NCBI RefSeq assembly: GCF_900100255.1
Contig: NZ_FMTS01000009.1
Coordinates: 1 to 64,000 of the forward strand
Direction of reading: 5' to 3'
DNA: 64,000 nucleotides
Source: Asticcacaulis taihuensis
GTDB taxonomy: Bacteria; Pseudomonadota; Alphaproteobacteria; Caulobacterales; Caulobacteraceae
Under the pieces are notes generated by a model, which worked only from the letters and a program-made list of their open reading frames with translations, was not told where the DNA came from and searched no databases. Made by a program: the position numbers and the translations under genes. Below, piece by piece: positions 1 to 8,326 of this stretch (its first letter is position 1; each line of letters opens with the position of its first letter).

Positions 1-758
<758 letters not shown>

Positions 759-870
759 ATTTCATCTCCGCCGTAGCGGACCTTCATTCGTCAGGGGTTG
801 TTAATGTTGGAGCGGCCCGTAGCACACAAAATGCCACGGGCCAATAGGCATTTGTCAGACGCGCATTTAA

Positions 871-921
871 TCCGAAAAGTGCACAACAGCATAGCAGGAC
901 ACTTTTCGGAATGCGCTCTGG
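871..921. repeat. Dispersed palindromic intergenic repeat between fusA and tuf
   Basis: Perfect 11-bp inverted repeat TCCGAAAAGTG (871-881) / CACTTTTCGGA (900-910) with an 18-base loop, followed by ATGCGCTCTGG, ending just before the fusA stop codon. The segment 906-921 matches 14 of 16 bases of 23006-23021 after gntP (TCGGA-W-TGCGCTCT-R-G), so both look like members of one repeat family. Related GCGCTCTAG-type elements are common between genes in alphaproteobacteria (general knowledge). Transcribed, it folds just after fusA and could reduce read-through or protect the fusA mRNA 3' end. No U-tract follows, so it is not a standard terminator. Confidence 0.65.
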
Positions 922-922
922 T

Positions 923-3001
923 TTAGGCGTACTTCTTGATCACTTCGTCGGCGACGTGCTGCGGCACGGGCTCGTAGTGATCATAGACCATCGAGAACTG
1001 GGCGCGGCCCTGCGACATACCGCGGAGAGTATTCACGTAGCCGAACATGTTGGCCAGCGGCACGAAGGCGTCGACAACGATGGCGTTGCCGCGCATGTCC
1101 TGCCCCTGGATCATGCCGCGACGGCCGTTGAGGTCGCCGATGACCGAACCGAGGTATTCTTCCGGGGTCACGACTTCGACCTTCATGATCGGTTCGAGCA
1201 GCTTGGGGCCGCCCTTTTCACGCAGTTCCTTGAAGGCGGCGCGCGAAGCGATTTCGAAGGCAAGGACCGAGGAGTCGACGTCGTGGAACTTGCCGTCCGT
1301 GAGGGTCGCCTTGAAGTCGATCAGCGGGAAGCCGGCCAGCAGACCGTTTTCCTTGGCCGATTCCAGGCCCTTTTCGACGCCGGGGATGTATTCCTTCGGC
1401 ACCGCACCACCGACGATGGCGGATTCAAACACGAAGCCCGAGCCCGGTTCACCCGGTTCGAAGGTCAGCATGACGCGGGCGAACTGGCCCGTACCACCGG
1501 TCTGCTTCTTGTGGGTGTAGTCGATCTCGGCCTTGCGGGTGATGGACTCGCGGTAGGCCACCTGCGGCGCGCCGATATTGGCTTCGACCTTGTAGGTGCG
1601 CTTCAGGATGTCGATCTTGATGTCGAGGTGCAGTTCGCCCATGCCCTTCAGAATCGTCTGGCCCGACTCGAAGTCGGTCGAAACGGTGAAGGACGGATCT
1701 TCGGCGGCCAGCTTGGCCAGGGCGACGCCCAGCTTTTCCTGGTCGGCCTTCGACTTGGGCTCGACGGCGATTTCGATAACCGGCGCCGGGAATTCCATAC
1801 GTTCCAGGATGACCGGGGACTTCAGCGGATCACAGAGGGTGTCACCCGTGCGGGTGTCCTTCAGGCCAGCCAGGGCGACGATGTCACCGGCATAGGCTTC
1901 CTTGATGTCTTCACGGTTATTGGAGTGCATGAGCAGCATACGGCCGACACGCTCGCGCTTGTCGCGCGTCGAGTTCAGCAGGCCCTGGCCGGTTTCCATC
2001 TTGCCCGAATAGAGGCGGCAGAAGGTCAGCGAACCGACGAACGGGTCGTCCATGATCTTGAACGCCAGAACCGACAGGGGCTCCTCGTCCGAAGCCTTGC
2101 GGGTAACGGGCTCTTCGGTCTTGTAGTCGATGCCTTGCGTGGCCGGGATATCGACCGGCGACGGCAGGTAGTCGACGACGGCGTCGAGCAGGGTCTGAAC
2201 GCCCTTGTTCTTGAAGGCCGAGCCGCAGAGGATCGGATAGAAGGCGCCGGTGAGGACGGCCTTGCGGATGCACTTCTTGATGACGTCGATCGAAGGCTCA
2301 TTGCCTTCCAGATAGGCTTCCATGGCTTCGTCGTCGAGTTCGACGGCGTTGTCGATCAGGTACTGACGGGCTTCATTGGCCTTTTCGACCAGGTCAGCCG
2401 GGATCGGCTCGTCACGGTAGGAAGCGCCCAGGCCGTCATTGTCCCAGACAACGGCGGTCATGCGGACCACATCGACGAGGCCCTTCAGGTTGGATTCCGA
2501 ACCGATCGGGAACTGGATCGGCACAGCCTTGGCGCCGAGGCGGTCACGGATCGACTGGACCGACTTGTCGAAATCGGCGCCGATCTTGTCCATCTTGTTG
2601 ACGAACACAATGCGCGGCACCTTGTACTTGTCGGCCTGGCGCCAGACGGTTTCGGTCTGAGGCTCAACGCCGGCGTTACCATCGAGAACCGTGACGGCGC
2701 CATCGAGGACGCGCAGGCTGCGCTCGACTTCGATGGTAAAGTCAACGTGTCCCGGCGTGTCGATGATGTTCAGGCGCTTGCCTTCCCAGAACGCGGTGGT
2801 GGCGGCGGAGGTGATGGTGATGCCACGCTCCTGCTCCTGCTCCATCCAGTCCATGGTGGCGGCGCCATCGTGGACTTCGCCGATCTTGTGGCTCTTGCCG
2901 GTGTAATACAGAATGCGCTCTGTGGTCGTCGTCTTGCCGGCATCGATGTGGGCCATGATGCCGAAGTTACGATAGTCTTCAATCTTATGACTGCGGGGCA
3001 T
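923..3001 (-). CDS. fusA: Elongation factor G
   Basis: A 692-residue protein, the usual length for bacterial EF-G, the GTPase that moves tRNAs and mRNA through the ribosome. GTPase motifs are intact: AHIDAGKT at residues 17-24, DTPGH at 81-85 and NKMD at 135-138, followed by recognisable EF-G domains II-V. The N-terminus [20 protein letters not shown] is typical of alphaproteobacterial EF-G. It lies between rpsG (176 bases upstream, with a strong hairpin in between) and tuf (164 bases downstream). A 710-residue open frame on the opposite strand is only a codon-bias shadow. Confidence 0.98.
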   Translation of the reverse strand: MPRSHKIEDYRNFGIMAHIDAGKTTTTERILYYTGKSHKIGEVHDGAATMDWMEQEQERGITITSAATTAFWEGKRLNIIDTPGHVDFTIEVERSLRVLDGAVTVLDGNAGVEPQTETVWRQADKYKVPRIVFVNKMDKIGADFDKSVQSIRDRLGAKAVPIQFPIGSESNLKGLVDVVRMTAVVWDNDGLGASYRDEPIPADLVEKANEARQYLIDNAVELDDEAMEAYLEGNEPSIDVIKKCIRKAVLTGAFYPILCGSAFKNKGVQTLLDAVVDYLPSPVDIPATQGIDYKTEEPVTRKASDEEPLSVLAFKIMDDPFVGSLTFCRLYSGKMETGQGLLNSTRDKRERVGRMLLMHSNNREDIKEAYAGDIVALAGLKDTRTGDTLCDPLKSPVILERMEFPAPVIEIAVEPKSKADQEKLGVALAKLAAEDPSFTVSTDFESGQTILKGMGELHLDIKIDILKRTYKVEANIGAPQVAYRESITRKAEIDYTHKKQTGGTGQFARVMLTFEPGEPGSGFVFESAIVGGAVPKEYIPGVEKGLESAKENGLLAGFPLIDFKATLTDGKFHDVDSSVLAFEIASRAAFKELREKGGPKLLEPIMKVEVVTPEEYLGSVIGDLNGRRGMIQGQDMRGNAIVVDAFVPLANMFGYVNTLRGMSQGRAQFSMVYDHYEPVPQHVADEVIKKYA

Positions 3002-3091
3002 TGGGGAGCCTCAAAAACTTGTTTGTGTTGTCCTGCCGCTTAGCCGCTTGAGGGCACGGTCGGATTTAAAAAATTCGTTGAATTGCAAGCA

Positions 3092-3122
3092 GCGCGGGCG
3101 GTTTAAACCAAACCGCCCGCGC
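3092..3122 (-). terminator. Strong hairpin between rpsG and fusA (attenuator or processing site)
   Basis: Perfect 13-bp GC-rich stem GCGCGGGCGGTTT (3092-3104) / AAACCGCCCGCGC (3110-3122) with a 5-base loop. In the direction of the str transcript it follows the rpsG stop (3178) and precedes the fusA start (3001). No U-run follows immediately, so full termination is unlikely. It may partially attenuate transcription, or act as an RNase or stability element that sets the ratio of S7 to EF-G. Confidence 0.5.
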
Positions 3123-3177
3123 CGAAAAGCAATATTTTTGCGACAGTGAGAACCGGAGCCCTCGCCGTCAATCGCTC

Positions 3178-3651
3178 TTACCAACGATAATGCGAGAAGG
3201 CGCGGTTGGCTTCGGCCATCTTGTGCGTGTCTTCACGCTTCTTGACGGCGGTGCCGCGGTTGTTGGCGGCGTCGAGCAGCTCGGCGGCCAGCTTTTCCGT
3301 CATGGTGTTTTCGCCACGCTTGCGGGCGGCGTTGACCAGCCAGCGGATGGCCAGGGCGCGGCGGCGGTCCGGACGGACTTCAACCGGCACCTGGTAGGTC
3401 GCACCACCGACGCGGCGCGAACGCACTTCGATCGAAGGGGCAACGTTATCGAGGGCCGTGTGGAAGGTCTCGACGGCGGTCGCGTCCTTCTTCTTGGCTT
3501 CCAGGATGTCGAAGGCGCCGTAGATGATGTTTTCAGCAACAGCCTTTTTGCCTTCGTACATGACGTAGTTCATGAACTTGGTGACGACCAGATCACCGAA
3601 CTTGGGGTCCGGAAGGACGTCGCGCTTCTCTGCGCGGTGACGACGTGACAT
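3178..3651 (-). CDS. rpsG: 30S ribosomal protein S7
   Basis: 157 residues starting [10 protein letters not shown], the normal length and sequence pattern of S7 (for example PDPKFGD and [19 protein letters not shown] near the end). S7 nucleates assembly of the 30S head by binding the 3' domain of 16S rRNA. It starts 12 bases after the rpsL stop codon, so the two are co-transcribed and probably translationally coupled, as in the classical str operon. Confidence 0.98.
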   Translation of the reverse strand: MSRRHRAEKRDVLPDPKFGDLVVTKFMNYVMYEGKKAVAENIIYGAFDILEAKKKDATAVETFHTALDNVAPSIEVRSRRVGGATYQVPVEVRPDRRRALAIRWLVNAARKRGENTMTEKLAAELLDAANNRGTAVKKREDTHKMAEANRAFSHYRW

Positions 3652-3663
3652 GTATCTCTATCC

Positions 3664-4035
3664 TTACTTAGGACGCTTCGCACCGTAGTGCGAACGGCGT
3701 TGCTTACGGTTCTTGACGCCTTGCGTGTCGAGCACGCCGCGCAGGATGTGGTAACGGACACCCGGAAGGTCCTTCACGCGGCCGCCGCGGATCAGAACAA
3801 CGGAGTGTTCCTGCAGGTTGTGGCCTTCACCGGGGATGTAGCACACGGCTTCGATGCCGGAGGTCAGACGCACCTTGGCGACCTTACGCAGAGCGGAGTT
3901 CGGCTTCTTCGGGGTCGTCGTGTAGACGCGGGTGCAAACGCCGCGGCGCTGCGGGCAGCCCTTCAGGGCCGGAACCTTGTTGCGAACCGGCTTGGGATGG
4001 CGCGGCTTGCGGATCAACTGGTTAATTGTGGGCAT
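3664..4035 (-). CDS. rpsL: 30S ribosomal protein S12
   Basis: 123 residues, the usual length of S12, the decoding-centre protein. The [10 protein letters not shown] and [10 protein letters not shown] segments are present, with lysine at positions 43 and 88; these are the wild-type residues whose substitution gives streptomycin resistance in other bacteria, so the sequence predicts a sensitive allele. It is the first gene of the str operon, preceded by a leader of about 220 bases that carries an inverted repeat and a sigma-70-like promoter. Confidence 0.98.
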   Translation of the reverse strand: MPTINQLIRKPRHPKPVRNKVPALKGCPQRRGVCTRVYTTTPKKPNSALRKVAKVRLTSGIEAVCYIPGEGHNLQEHSVVLIRGGRVKDLPGVRYHILRGVLDTQGVKNRKQRRSHYGAKRPK

Positions 4036-4115
4036 CGGATTCGATGGCTTTCTTCTTTATGACCTGTGCCGTTTGGCCGGGCGATCATAGGTTTCAGGAG
4101 CTTCCCATAAGGCAA

Positions 4116-4162
4116 GCGGCTTTTATTCCGGAGGCCGTAGCCGAAACAAACACAAAAGCCGC
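4116..4162 (-). promoter_or_regulatory. Inverted repeat in the str operon leader
   Basis: Perfect 9-bp inverted repeat GCGGCTTTT (4116-4124) / AAAAGCCGC (4154-4162) with a 29-base loop, inside the untranslated leader of rpsL. Ribosomal-protein operons are often autoregulated by a product binding leader or intercistronic RNA (S7 in Escherichia coli). Whether this structure does that here is inference. The rest of 4036-4258 shows no credible ORF. Confidence 0.35.
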
Positions 4163-4258
4163 AACCTGCGCTATGGAGGTTACGGCGGGGACACAGCCCC
4201 TGCATATTTTTCGGATCGGGACGCGCTTTTAAGGGCGCACCTCAAAAATGATCCGCGG

Positions 4259-4287
4259 GCTATATAGGAGAGTCTCAAGGCGGTCAA
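4259..4287 (-). promoter_or_regulatory. Probable str operon promoter
   Basis: On the minus strand, TTGACC (4282-4287) is followed after 17 bases by TATAGC (4259-4264), or after 15 bases by TATATA (4261-4266). It lies about 225 bases upstream of the rpsL start and only 7 bases past the stop codon of the toxin gene, in an otherwise non-coding stretch. Spacing and sequence fit a housekeeping sigma-70-type promoter. Confidence 0.6.
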
Positions 4288-4293
4288 GCGGCA

Positions 4294-4614
4294 TTAAGAC
4301 TCTGGTCGTTTCAGCACCGCCATGAGGCGTTTTTCAATGTTCATCGCCGGGTGCAGGACCGTCAGGACTTCGATCCGCTCTTTCACCGAATTGTGGCGAT
4401 AGACGATCAGGTGACTGCCCACGGCATAGACAAGGAATGGCGGGGGCACGTCCGAGCGGGATCGGCCGAGCGCCGGATTGTCGCCCAACCTATGGGAAGC
4501 CTCGAACAGCGTTTCAATATAGCGTCCGGCCTGCGCATCACCCCAGGTTATTGCCGTATAGTCTTCAATCTCTTCGATAACGCACCGCGCTTCTTTCGAG
4601 AGAATCCAGTTCAC
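4294..4614 (-). CDS. ParE/RelE-family toxin of a type II toxin-antitoxin pair
   Basis: 106 residues starting at a GTG codon (4612-4614). The pattern WGDAQAGRYIETL, LGDNPALGRSR, HLIVYRH and VLTVLHPAMN matches ParE-type toxins, which poison DNA gyrase, or the related RelE fold, which cleaves mRNA on ribosomes; the pattern favours ParE. Its start overlaps the antitoxin stop by 4 bases (GTGA), so the two are translationally coupled. The gene ends 7 bases before the -35 box of the str promoter and has the same direction, with no terminator between. Confidence 0.85.
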   Translation of the reverse strand: MNWILSKEARCVIEEIEDYTAITWGDAQAGRYIETLFEASHRLGDNPALGRSRSDVPPPFLVYAVGSHLIVYRHNSVKERIEVLTVLHPAMNIEKRLMAVLKRPES

Positions 4615-4874
4615 GCGGAGCGGCCCCGACGGACTCGCCCTTGCGCGATTATATCTTCAGCCGTCACGTTTTCGGCCAACTCGCCGTCATCGAGTTGCTT
4701 CGCACACAGCGTCAGGTATTCCCACAGCAGACCACGCTCGGTTTGCGCTGAGCGCTTCTGGTCTTCCCGGATCAGATGACGCACATATTCACTGGCGCTG
4801 TATTGCCCGCGCTCGGCCTGCCGCTCGATATATTCGCGCATGGACTCAGGCATGGATACATTCAGCGTGGACAT
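4611..4874 (-). CDS. ParD-like ribbon-helix-helix antitoxin
   Basis: 87 residues from ATG at 4872-4874, chosen because GGAGG lies just upstream; a longer frame reaches 4961 but its extra residues look non-coding. The N-terminus MSTLNVSMPESMREYIERQ and the segment SASEYVRHLIRED are typical of ParD/CopG ribbon-helix-helix antitoxins, which bind the operon promoter and neutralise the toxin with a C-terminal tail. It precedes and overlaps the toxin gene, the usual order for parDE modules. Confidence 0.85.
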   Translation of the reverse strand: MSTLNVSMPESMREYIERQAERGQYSASEYVRHLIREDQKRSAQTERGLLWEYLTLCAKQLDDGELAENVTAEDIIAQGRVRRGRSA

Positions 4875-4942
4875 GGGCGCCTCCATTCTGAAGCGTAGCA
4901 TCCGGCCAAAATTTGTCAAATATTGGCCGGATACCTCCTCCC

Positions 4943-5665
4943 TCAATATACCGGCACGCACTGGGTCAGCATCAGCCGGCGGCTGAGATTGCTGAAATCC
5001 TCGCGGCAGAGGGTCGGGCGGGCGGCGTGTTCCATTACGGCCTCGAAAACCTCCTTAGGAGCATTTTCTTTCATGCCGGCCAGCAGCCGAACCCGTTCAT
5101 CGCGGCTGATCGCCGGAATCATCAGGCGCATGGCCGCCATGGCCTTCTGCGGCGGCAGGCTGCCGACAATGGCGCGTTCCATGGCGTGCAGTTCGCCGTC
5201 ATCGAACAGCTCCCAAAGCCGGGCATTGTTGAGGGTTTCTTCCTCAAACATATGCTCGAAATCGTGGGCGATGAAGGCACTGTAGGCCAGATAAAGCCGG
5301 CGTCCCAGCGCCTCGCGCCTTTCCGGCGCGCTTTCCTGCACGACATTTATGAGTTCTTCCAGCAGGCGGAAATTGTGGCGGTGGCTGTCATGCTGGTGTT
5401 GCAGGTCGGTCGTCGCGGCCGGTGCGCGCAGTTCGATGGCCGGATGGATATGCACTTCTTCATGCGAGATATGCGAACTGCCGAAGGACAGAAGCTCGCG
5501 CAGGTCTTCCAGCAATGAGGCCAGATCATCGCGGGCAAAATCGGTCTGTCCCAGGCGGATCAGCATCTCGCACTGAGCCTTGCGCAGCGCCTTATGAATA
5601 TTGGCATACATATCGTAACGCCCGAGCGTGTCGGGGATCGACTGGACAAAATGGGTATGGTTCAT
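4943..5665 (-). CDS. Hemerythrin HHE-domain-like protein
   Basis: 240 residues from ATG at 5663-5665 (AGGAAG upstream). An upstream in-frame start at 5713 would add 16 residues without a better ribosome site. Histidine/acidic clusters HISHEEVHIHPAIE, HQHDSHRHN and HDFEHMFEEE are spaced as in HHE-type four-helix proteins that hold a di-iron centre or respond to oxygen, NO or iron. The C-terminal third (LPPQKAMAAMRLMIPAI..) is a helical extension seen in hypothetical members of this group. The gene is divergent from the phytochrome operon, with about 160 bases between. Confidence 0.65.
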   Translation of the reverse strand: MNHTHFVQSIPDTLGRYDMYANIHKALRKAQCEMLIRLGQTDFARDDLASLLEDLRELLSFGSSHISHEEVHIHPAIELRAPAATTDLQHQHDSHRHNFRLLEELINVVQESAPERREALGRRLYLAYSAFIAHDFEHMFEEETLNNARLWELFDDGELHAMERAIVGSLPPQKAMAAMRLMIPAISRDERVRLLAGMKENAPKEVFEAVMEHAARPTLCREDFSNLSRRLMLTQCVPVY

Positions 5666-5736
5666 GGGGGACTTCCTGTTTGATAATTGCGTTATCCGGA
5701 TTGACCGAGCCAATAACCTTGCCGCGTTTTTTGCGC

Positions 5737-5784
5737 TTCCTAAATCGTTCCTAGCCCATGACGCCTATTCCTAAAATTATCCTA
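5737..5784 (+). promoter_or_regulatory. Four helically phased TTCCTA repeats upstream of the phytochrome operon
   Basis: TTCCTA occurs at 5737-5742, 5748-5753 and 5768-5773, and ATCCTA at 5779-5784. Start-to-start distances are 11, 20 and 11 bases, so all boxes fall on nearly the same DNA face. The two pairs form a 19-base duplicated unit offset by 31 bases. Tandem direct repeats about 11 bp apart are typical of OmpR-type winged-helix regulators, and the second gene of the operon encodes a protein with such a C-terminal fold. Confidence 0.5.
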
Positions 5785-5824
5785 AGCGGCTAGAATGCAA
5801 CCTTTCGGGGATCAGGTCTCGGAC

Positions 5825-6307
5825 ATGTCGACACTCATCAGCAGCGAACTGGCGGACTTCATTTCCGGGCCGGTGATGATGGTTGTCTCGACGCGCGATC
5901 AGCGCTTCCGCGCCACCATCGGTCGCGGCACCGGGGCCCTGTACGATGAAGCCACGGGCCTGATCGATCTCTTTGTCTGCCGCGCCCAATGGCCGGATGT
6001 GGTTGAAAATGCCGCGCCCGGCGGCAAGATCGCCGCCACCTTCGTGCGCCCCACGGACTATCTGTGTTACCAGATCAAGGGCGTGATCGAGGATATCACC
6101 CCCGCCACCGAGGCCGAAGCGGCACGCGGTCAGCTCTATGTCGAGCGGATGCTGACCCTGATGGAGGCCCTGGAGGTACGGCGGGCGCAGTTATCGCATT
6201 CCCTGTGCGCCAGGGATCTCATGCGCATCGGTTTCCATCCCAGCGATGTGTTCCTGCAAAGCCCCGGCCCTCATGCCGGCGAACGTCTGGCGGGCGTAAC
6301 GGCATGA
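5825..6307 (+). CDS. Pyridoxamine 5'-phosphate oxidase-like flavin-binding protein
   Basis: 160 residues from ATG at 5825; an upstream in-frame ATG at 5795 gives 170 residues but sits 10 bases after the phased repeats and lacks a ribosome site. The sequence (SELADFISGPVMMVVSTRD, LFVCRAQWPDVVEN, GKIAATFVRPTDY) fits the split-barrel PPOX fold that binds FMN or heme. The substrate is unknown. Its stop overlaps the next start by 4 bases (ATGA), so it is coupled to the PPOX-GAF fusion that follows. Membership in an operon with heme oxygenase and phytochrome hints at a flavin, heme or tetrapyrrole role. Confidence 0.7.
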   Translation: MSTLISSELADFISGPVMMVVSTRDQRFRATIGRGTGALYDEATGLIDLFVCRAQWPDVVENAAPGGKIAATFVRPTDYLCYQIKGVIEDITPATEAEAARGQLYVERMLTLMEALEVRRAQLSHSLCARDLMRIGFHPSDVFLQSPGPHAGERLAGVTA

Positions 6308-7650
6308 CCCGGCCCGTTATTCGCCTCGGCGACTTGCGCAACAGTTTTGAAGGCGTGATCCCCTCGATCATCGGCACGATCGACGATGACGGGATGCCGA
6401 ACATATCCTACCTGTCGCACGTCTATTATATAGACGAAACCCACGTCGCCCTGTCCAACCAGTTCTTTTCCAAGACGGCCGCCAATGTCCGGCGGCTGGG
6501 CGTGGCCACGGTGATGGTGGTCGATGCCCTTTCCGGCGCGCAGCACCTGCTCGATCTTCAATTCGAACAGTCCTGTGACAGCGGCGAGGTCTTCGAGCGC
6601 ATATCCACCCATCTCGATGTCATGAGCCATCTGCGGGGCCATGAAGGGCTGATGAAGCTGAAGAGCGCCGATATCTACCGGGTGACGCAGATCCGTGAAG
6701 TGCTGGCCGCCGCCCCGCTGGCGCCGCCCCCCGAACCACGTCCTCACCGCGACCGCATCAGCCATGCCGCCCGTATTATTTCCGCCATCGGTGCGGAAGC
6801 AGACAGCGACACCATTCTGGATGCGGCGCTGGATGGCCTGCGCGACGAGATGGCCTTCCGCAATCTTATGGTCCTGTTGCCGAACGAGGATGAAACCGTC
6901 CTGACCATGGTGGCAAGCCGGGGCTATGACCGTTACGGCACGGGCGCCGAAGTGCCGGTGGGCACTGGCGTTATCGGCATGACCGCCGCATCGAAACGCC
7001 CGGTCCTGATTGCCGACCTGACCCGCGCCCGTCGCTATGCCCGCGCCATCACCGGCGATACGGCGCAAATCCCCCTGCCCGGCCTGGAGGCGCCGCAATG
7101 CCAGATGGCTGTGCCCATGATGGCCAAGGGACGGCTGCGCGGCGTCATCTTCGCGGAGTCGGAGCTGTCCTTCGCCTTTACCCATGAAGACGAAGCCGCC
7201 CTCGGCCTGATCGCCAACCAGTTGGCGTCCTGTCTCCTGCTGGCAGACCTCCAGGCCCAGGCCGTCCAGCCATCCATTGCCTTGCCCCCCGCCCCGGATA
7301 CTGACAGCCGTCGGTTCCGGTTTCGTTATTTCCTTCATGATGACAGCGTGTTTATCGATAACGAGTATCTGATCCGCGGCGTGCCCGGCCGGCTGCTTTA
7401 CTATTTTGTCCGGAAGTTCACCGAAAGCGGCCAGCGCGACTTTTCCAACCGGGAGATCCGCCGCGACTCCTCGCTTCGCCTGCCCGATTTCAAGGACAAT
7501 CTCGAAACCCGCCTGATCCTGCTGCGACGCCGGCTGGACGAAAAGGCCGGTCCTTTACGCCTCTCCCGGCCCGAACGCGGTCAGGTTCGGCTGGAATTCG
7601 ACGGCCTGCCGGATATCGAGGTGGTGGGCGCAGCACCTGCCCTGCCGTAA
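6304..7650 (+). CDS. Three-domain regulator-like protein: PPOX fold, GAF, OmpR-type winged helix
   Basis: 448 residues from ATG 6304, overlapping the previous stop by 4 bases. Residues about 1-130 form a second PPOX-like split barrel (IPSIIGTIDDDGMPNISYLS). Residues about 150-310 look like a GAF sensory domain (PVGTGVIGMTAASKRPVLIADL). Residues about 345-440 resemble an OmpR-type winged helix (VFIDNEYLIRG, FSNREIRRDS, NLETRLILLRRRLDEK, RGQVRLEF). No receiver domain is seen, so any DNA binding would be driven by ligand or redox state through the PPOX or GAF parts. It lies 70 bases before the heme oxygenase gene. The DNA-binding role is inference from the C-terminal pattern; the phased repeats at 5737-5784 are a plausible target. 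Confidence 0.65.
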   Translation: MTRPVIRLGDLRNSFEGVIPSIIGTIDDDGMPNISYLSHVYYIDETHVALSNQFFSKTAANVRRLGVATVMVVDALSGAQHLLDLQFEQSCDSGEVFERISTHLDVMSHLRGHEGLMKLKSADIYRVTQIREVLAAAPLAPPPEPRPHRDRISHAARIISAIGAEADSDTILDAALDGLRDEMAFRNLMVLLPNEDETVLTMVASRGYDRYGTGAEVPVGTGVIGMTAASKRPVLIADLTRARRYARAITGDTAQIPLPGLEAPQCQMAVPMMAKGRLRGVIFAESELSFAFTHEDEAALGLIANQLASCLLLADLQAQAVQPSIALPPAPDTDSRRFRFRYFLHDDSVFIDNEYLIRGVPGRLLYYFVRKFTESGQRDFSNREIRRDSSLRLPDFKDNLETRLILLRRRLDEKAGPLRLSRPERGQVRLEFDGLPDIEVVGAAPALP

Positions 7651-7720
7651 CCTCCATATTTCCTCTTTATAAAAATTTGCAGATAAGATTTCTATTTTCT
7701 CCATTTCAGCCTTTCTGTTT

Positions 7721-8326
7721 ATGCGTCTTATCGAAGCCCTGCGAAGCCATACCCGTCAGCAACACGAAGCCCTTCACACGCATCCACTGCTGAACGGTCT
7801 GTCCAATGCCTCGCTCAGCATGGCTGACTTTCACCGCATCCTGCTCGCCTTCGAAGCCTATTACAGCCATGCCGAAGCCGCCTGCCTGGCCGGCTGGCCG
7901 GAAGATGTGCCCAATGCCCCGGTCCTGACTTGGCTCGGCAGCGACCTGGCGCAACATGGACTGACCAGCCAGGCGCAACACATCCCCTTTCTTCACCCGC
8001 CGATCGATACGCGTTCGAAACTGGCTGGCTACCTCTACACCAAGCAGGGCTCGACCCTGGGCGGTCATGTCATCAGCCGGCATCTGGAACGGCAGCTTGG
8101 CCTCATACCCCGCCTCGATCAGTGGTTCTTCGCTGGTTACGGCCATGACAACGGCCCCAACTGGAAGACATTTACCGCCCATATCGATGCCATGGGCGAT
8201 GCGCTCGATCCCGACGAGGTGCTGGCCAGCGCACGGCGGGCCTTCGAGACCCTCGCCTGGTTCTGCGACGCCTTCCACGACATGAAGCCAATTCCTCTCC
8301 TTCTGAAGACCGAAAACCTGTCATGA
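7721..8326 (+). CDS. bphO: Biliverdin-producing heme oxygenase
   Basis: 201 residues, the normal size for bacterial BphO. The N-terminal helix LRSHTRQQHEALH carries the probable proximal heme ligand His15, and KLAGYLYTKQGSTLGGHVIS is the distal helix with the glycines that allow substrate access. The enzyme opens heme to biliverdin, CO and iron. Biliverdin is the chromophore of the bacteriophytochrome encoded immediately downstream; the two genes overlap by 4 bases (ATGA), so production of pigment and apoprotein is coupled. No clear Shine-Dalgarno precedes the ATG; the upstream 70 bases are AT-rich. Confidence 0.92.
   Translation: MRLIEALRSHTRQQHEALHTHPLLNGLSNASLSMADFHRILLAFEAYYSHAEAACLAGWPEDVPNAPVLTWLGSDLAQHGLTSQAQHIPFLHPPIDTRSKLAGYLYTKQGSTLGGHVISRHLERQLGLIPRLDQWFFAGYGHDNGPNWKTFTAHIDAMGDALDPDEVLASARRAFETLAWFCDAFHDMKPIPLLLKTENLS

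Noticed and set aside
759-922. Possible tRNA gene between fusA and tuf
   Set aside because: The stem is a simple palindrome; no cloverleaf or TTCGA T-loop pattern was seen. I also recognised no tRNA gene in the other intergenic gaps.
911-3043. 710-residue open frame on the plus strand across fusA
   Set aside because: Exact antisense shadow of fusA; long mirror frames arise from high-GC codon bias, and the translation shows no family pattern.
6064-6303. N-terminal extension of the PPOX-GAF protein to 6064
   Set aside because: It overlaps the preceding gene out of frame and reads as low-quality sequence; the ATGA overlap at 6304 is a normal coupled start.
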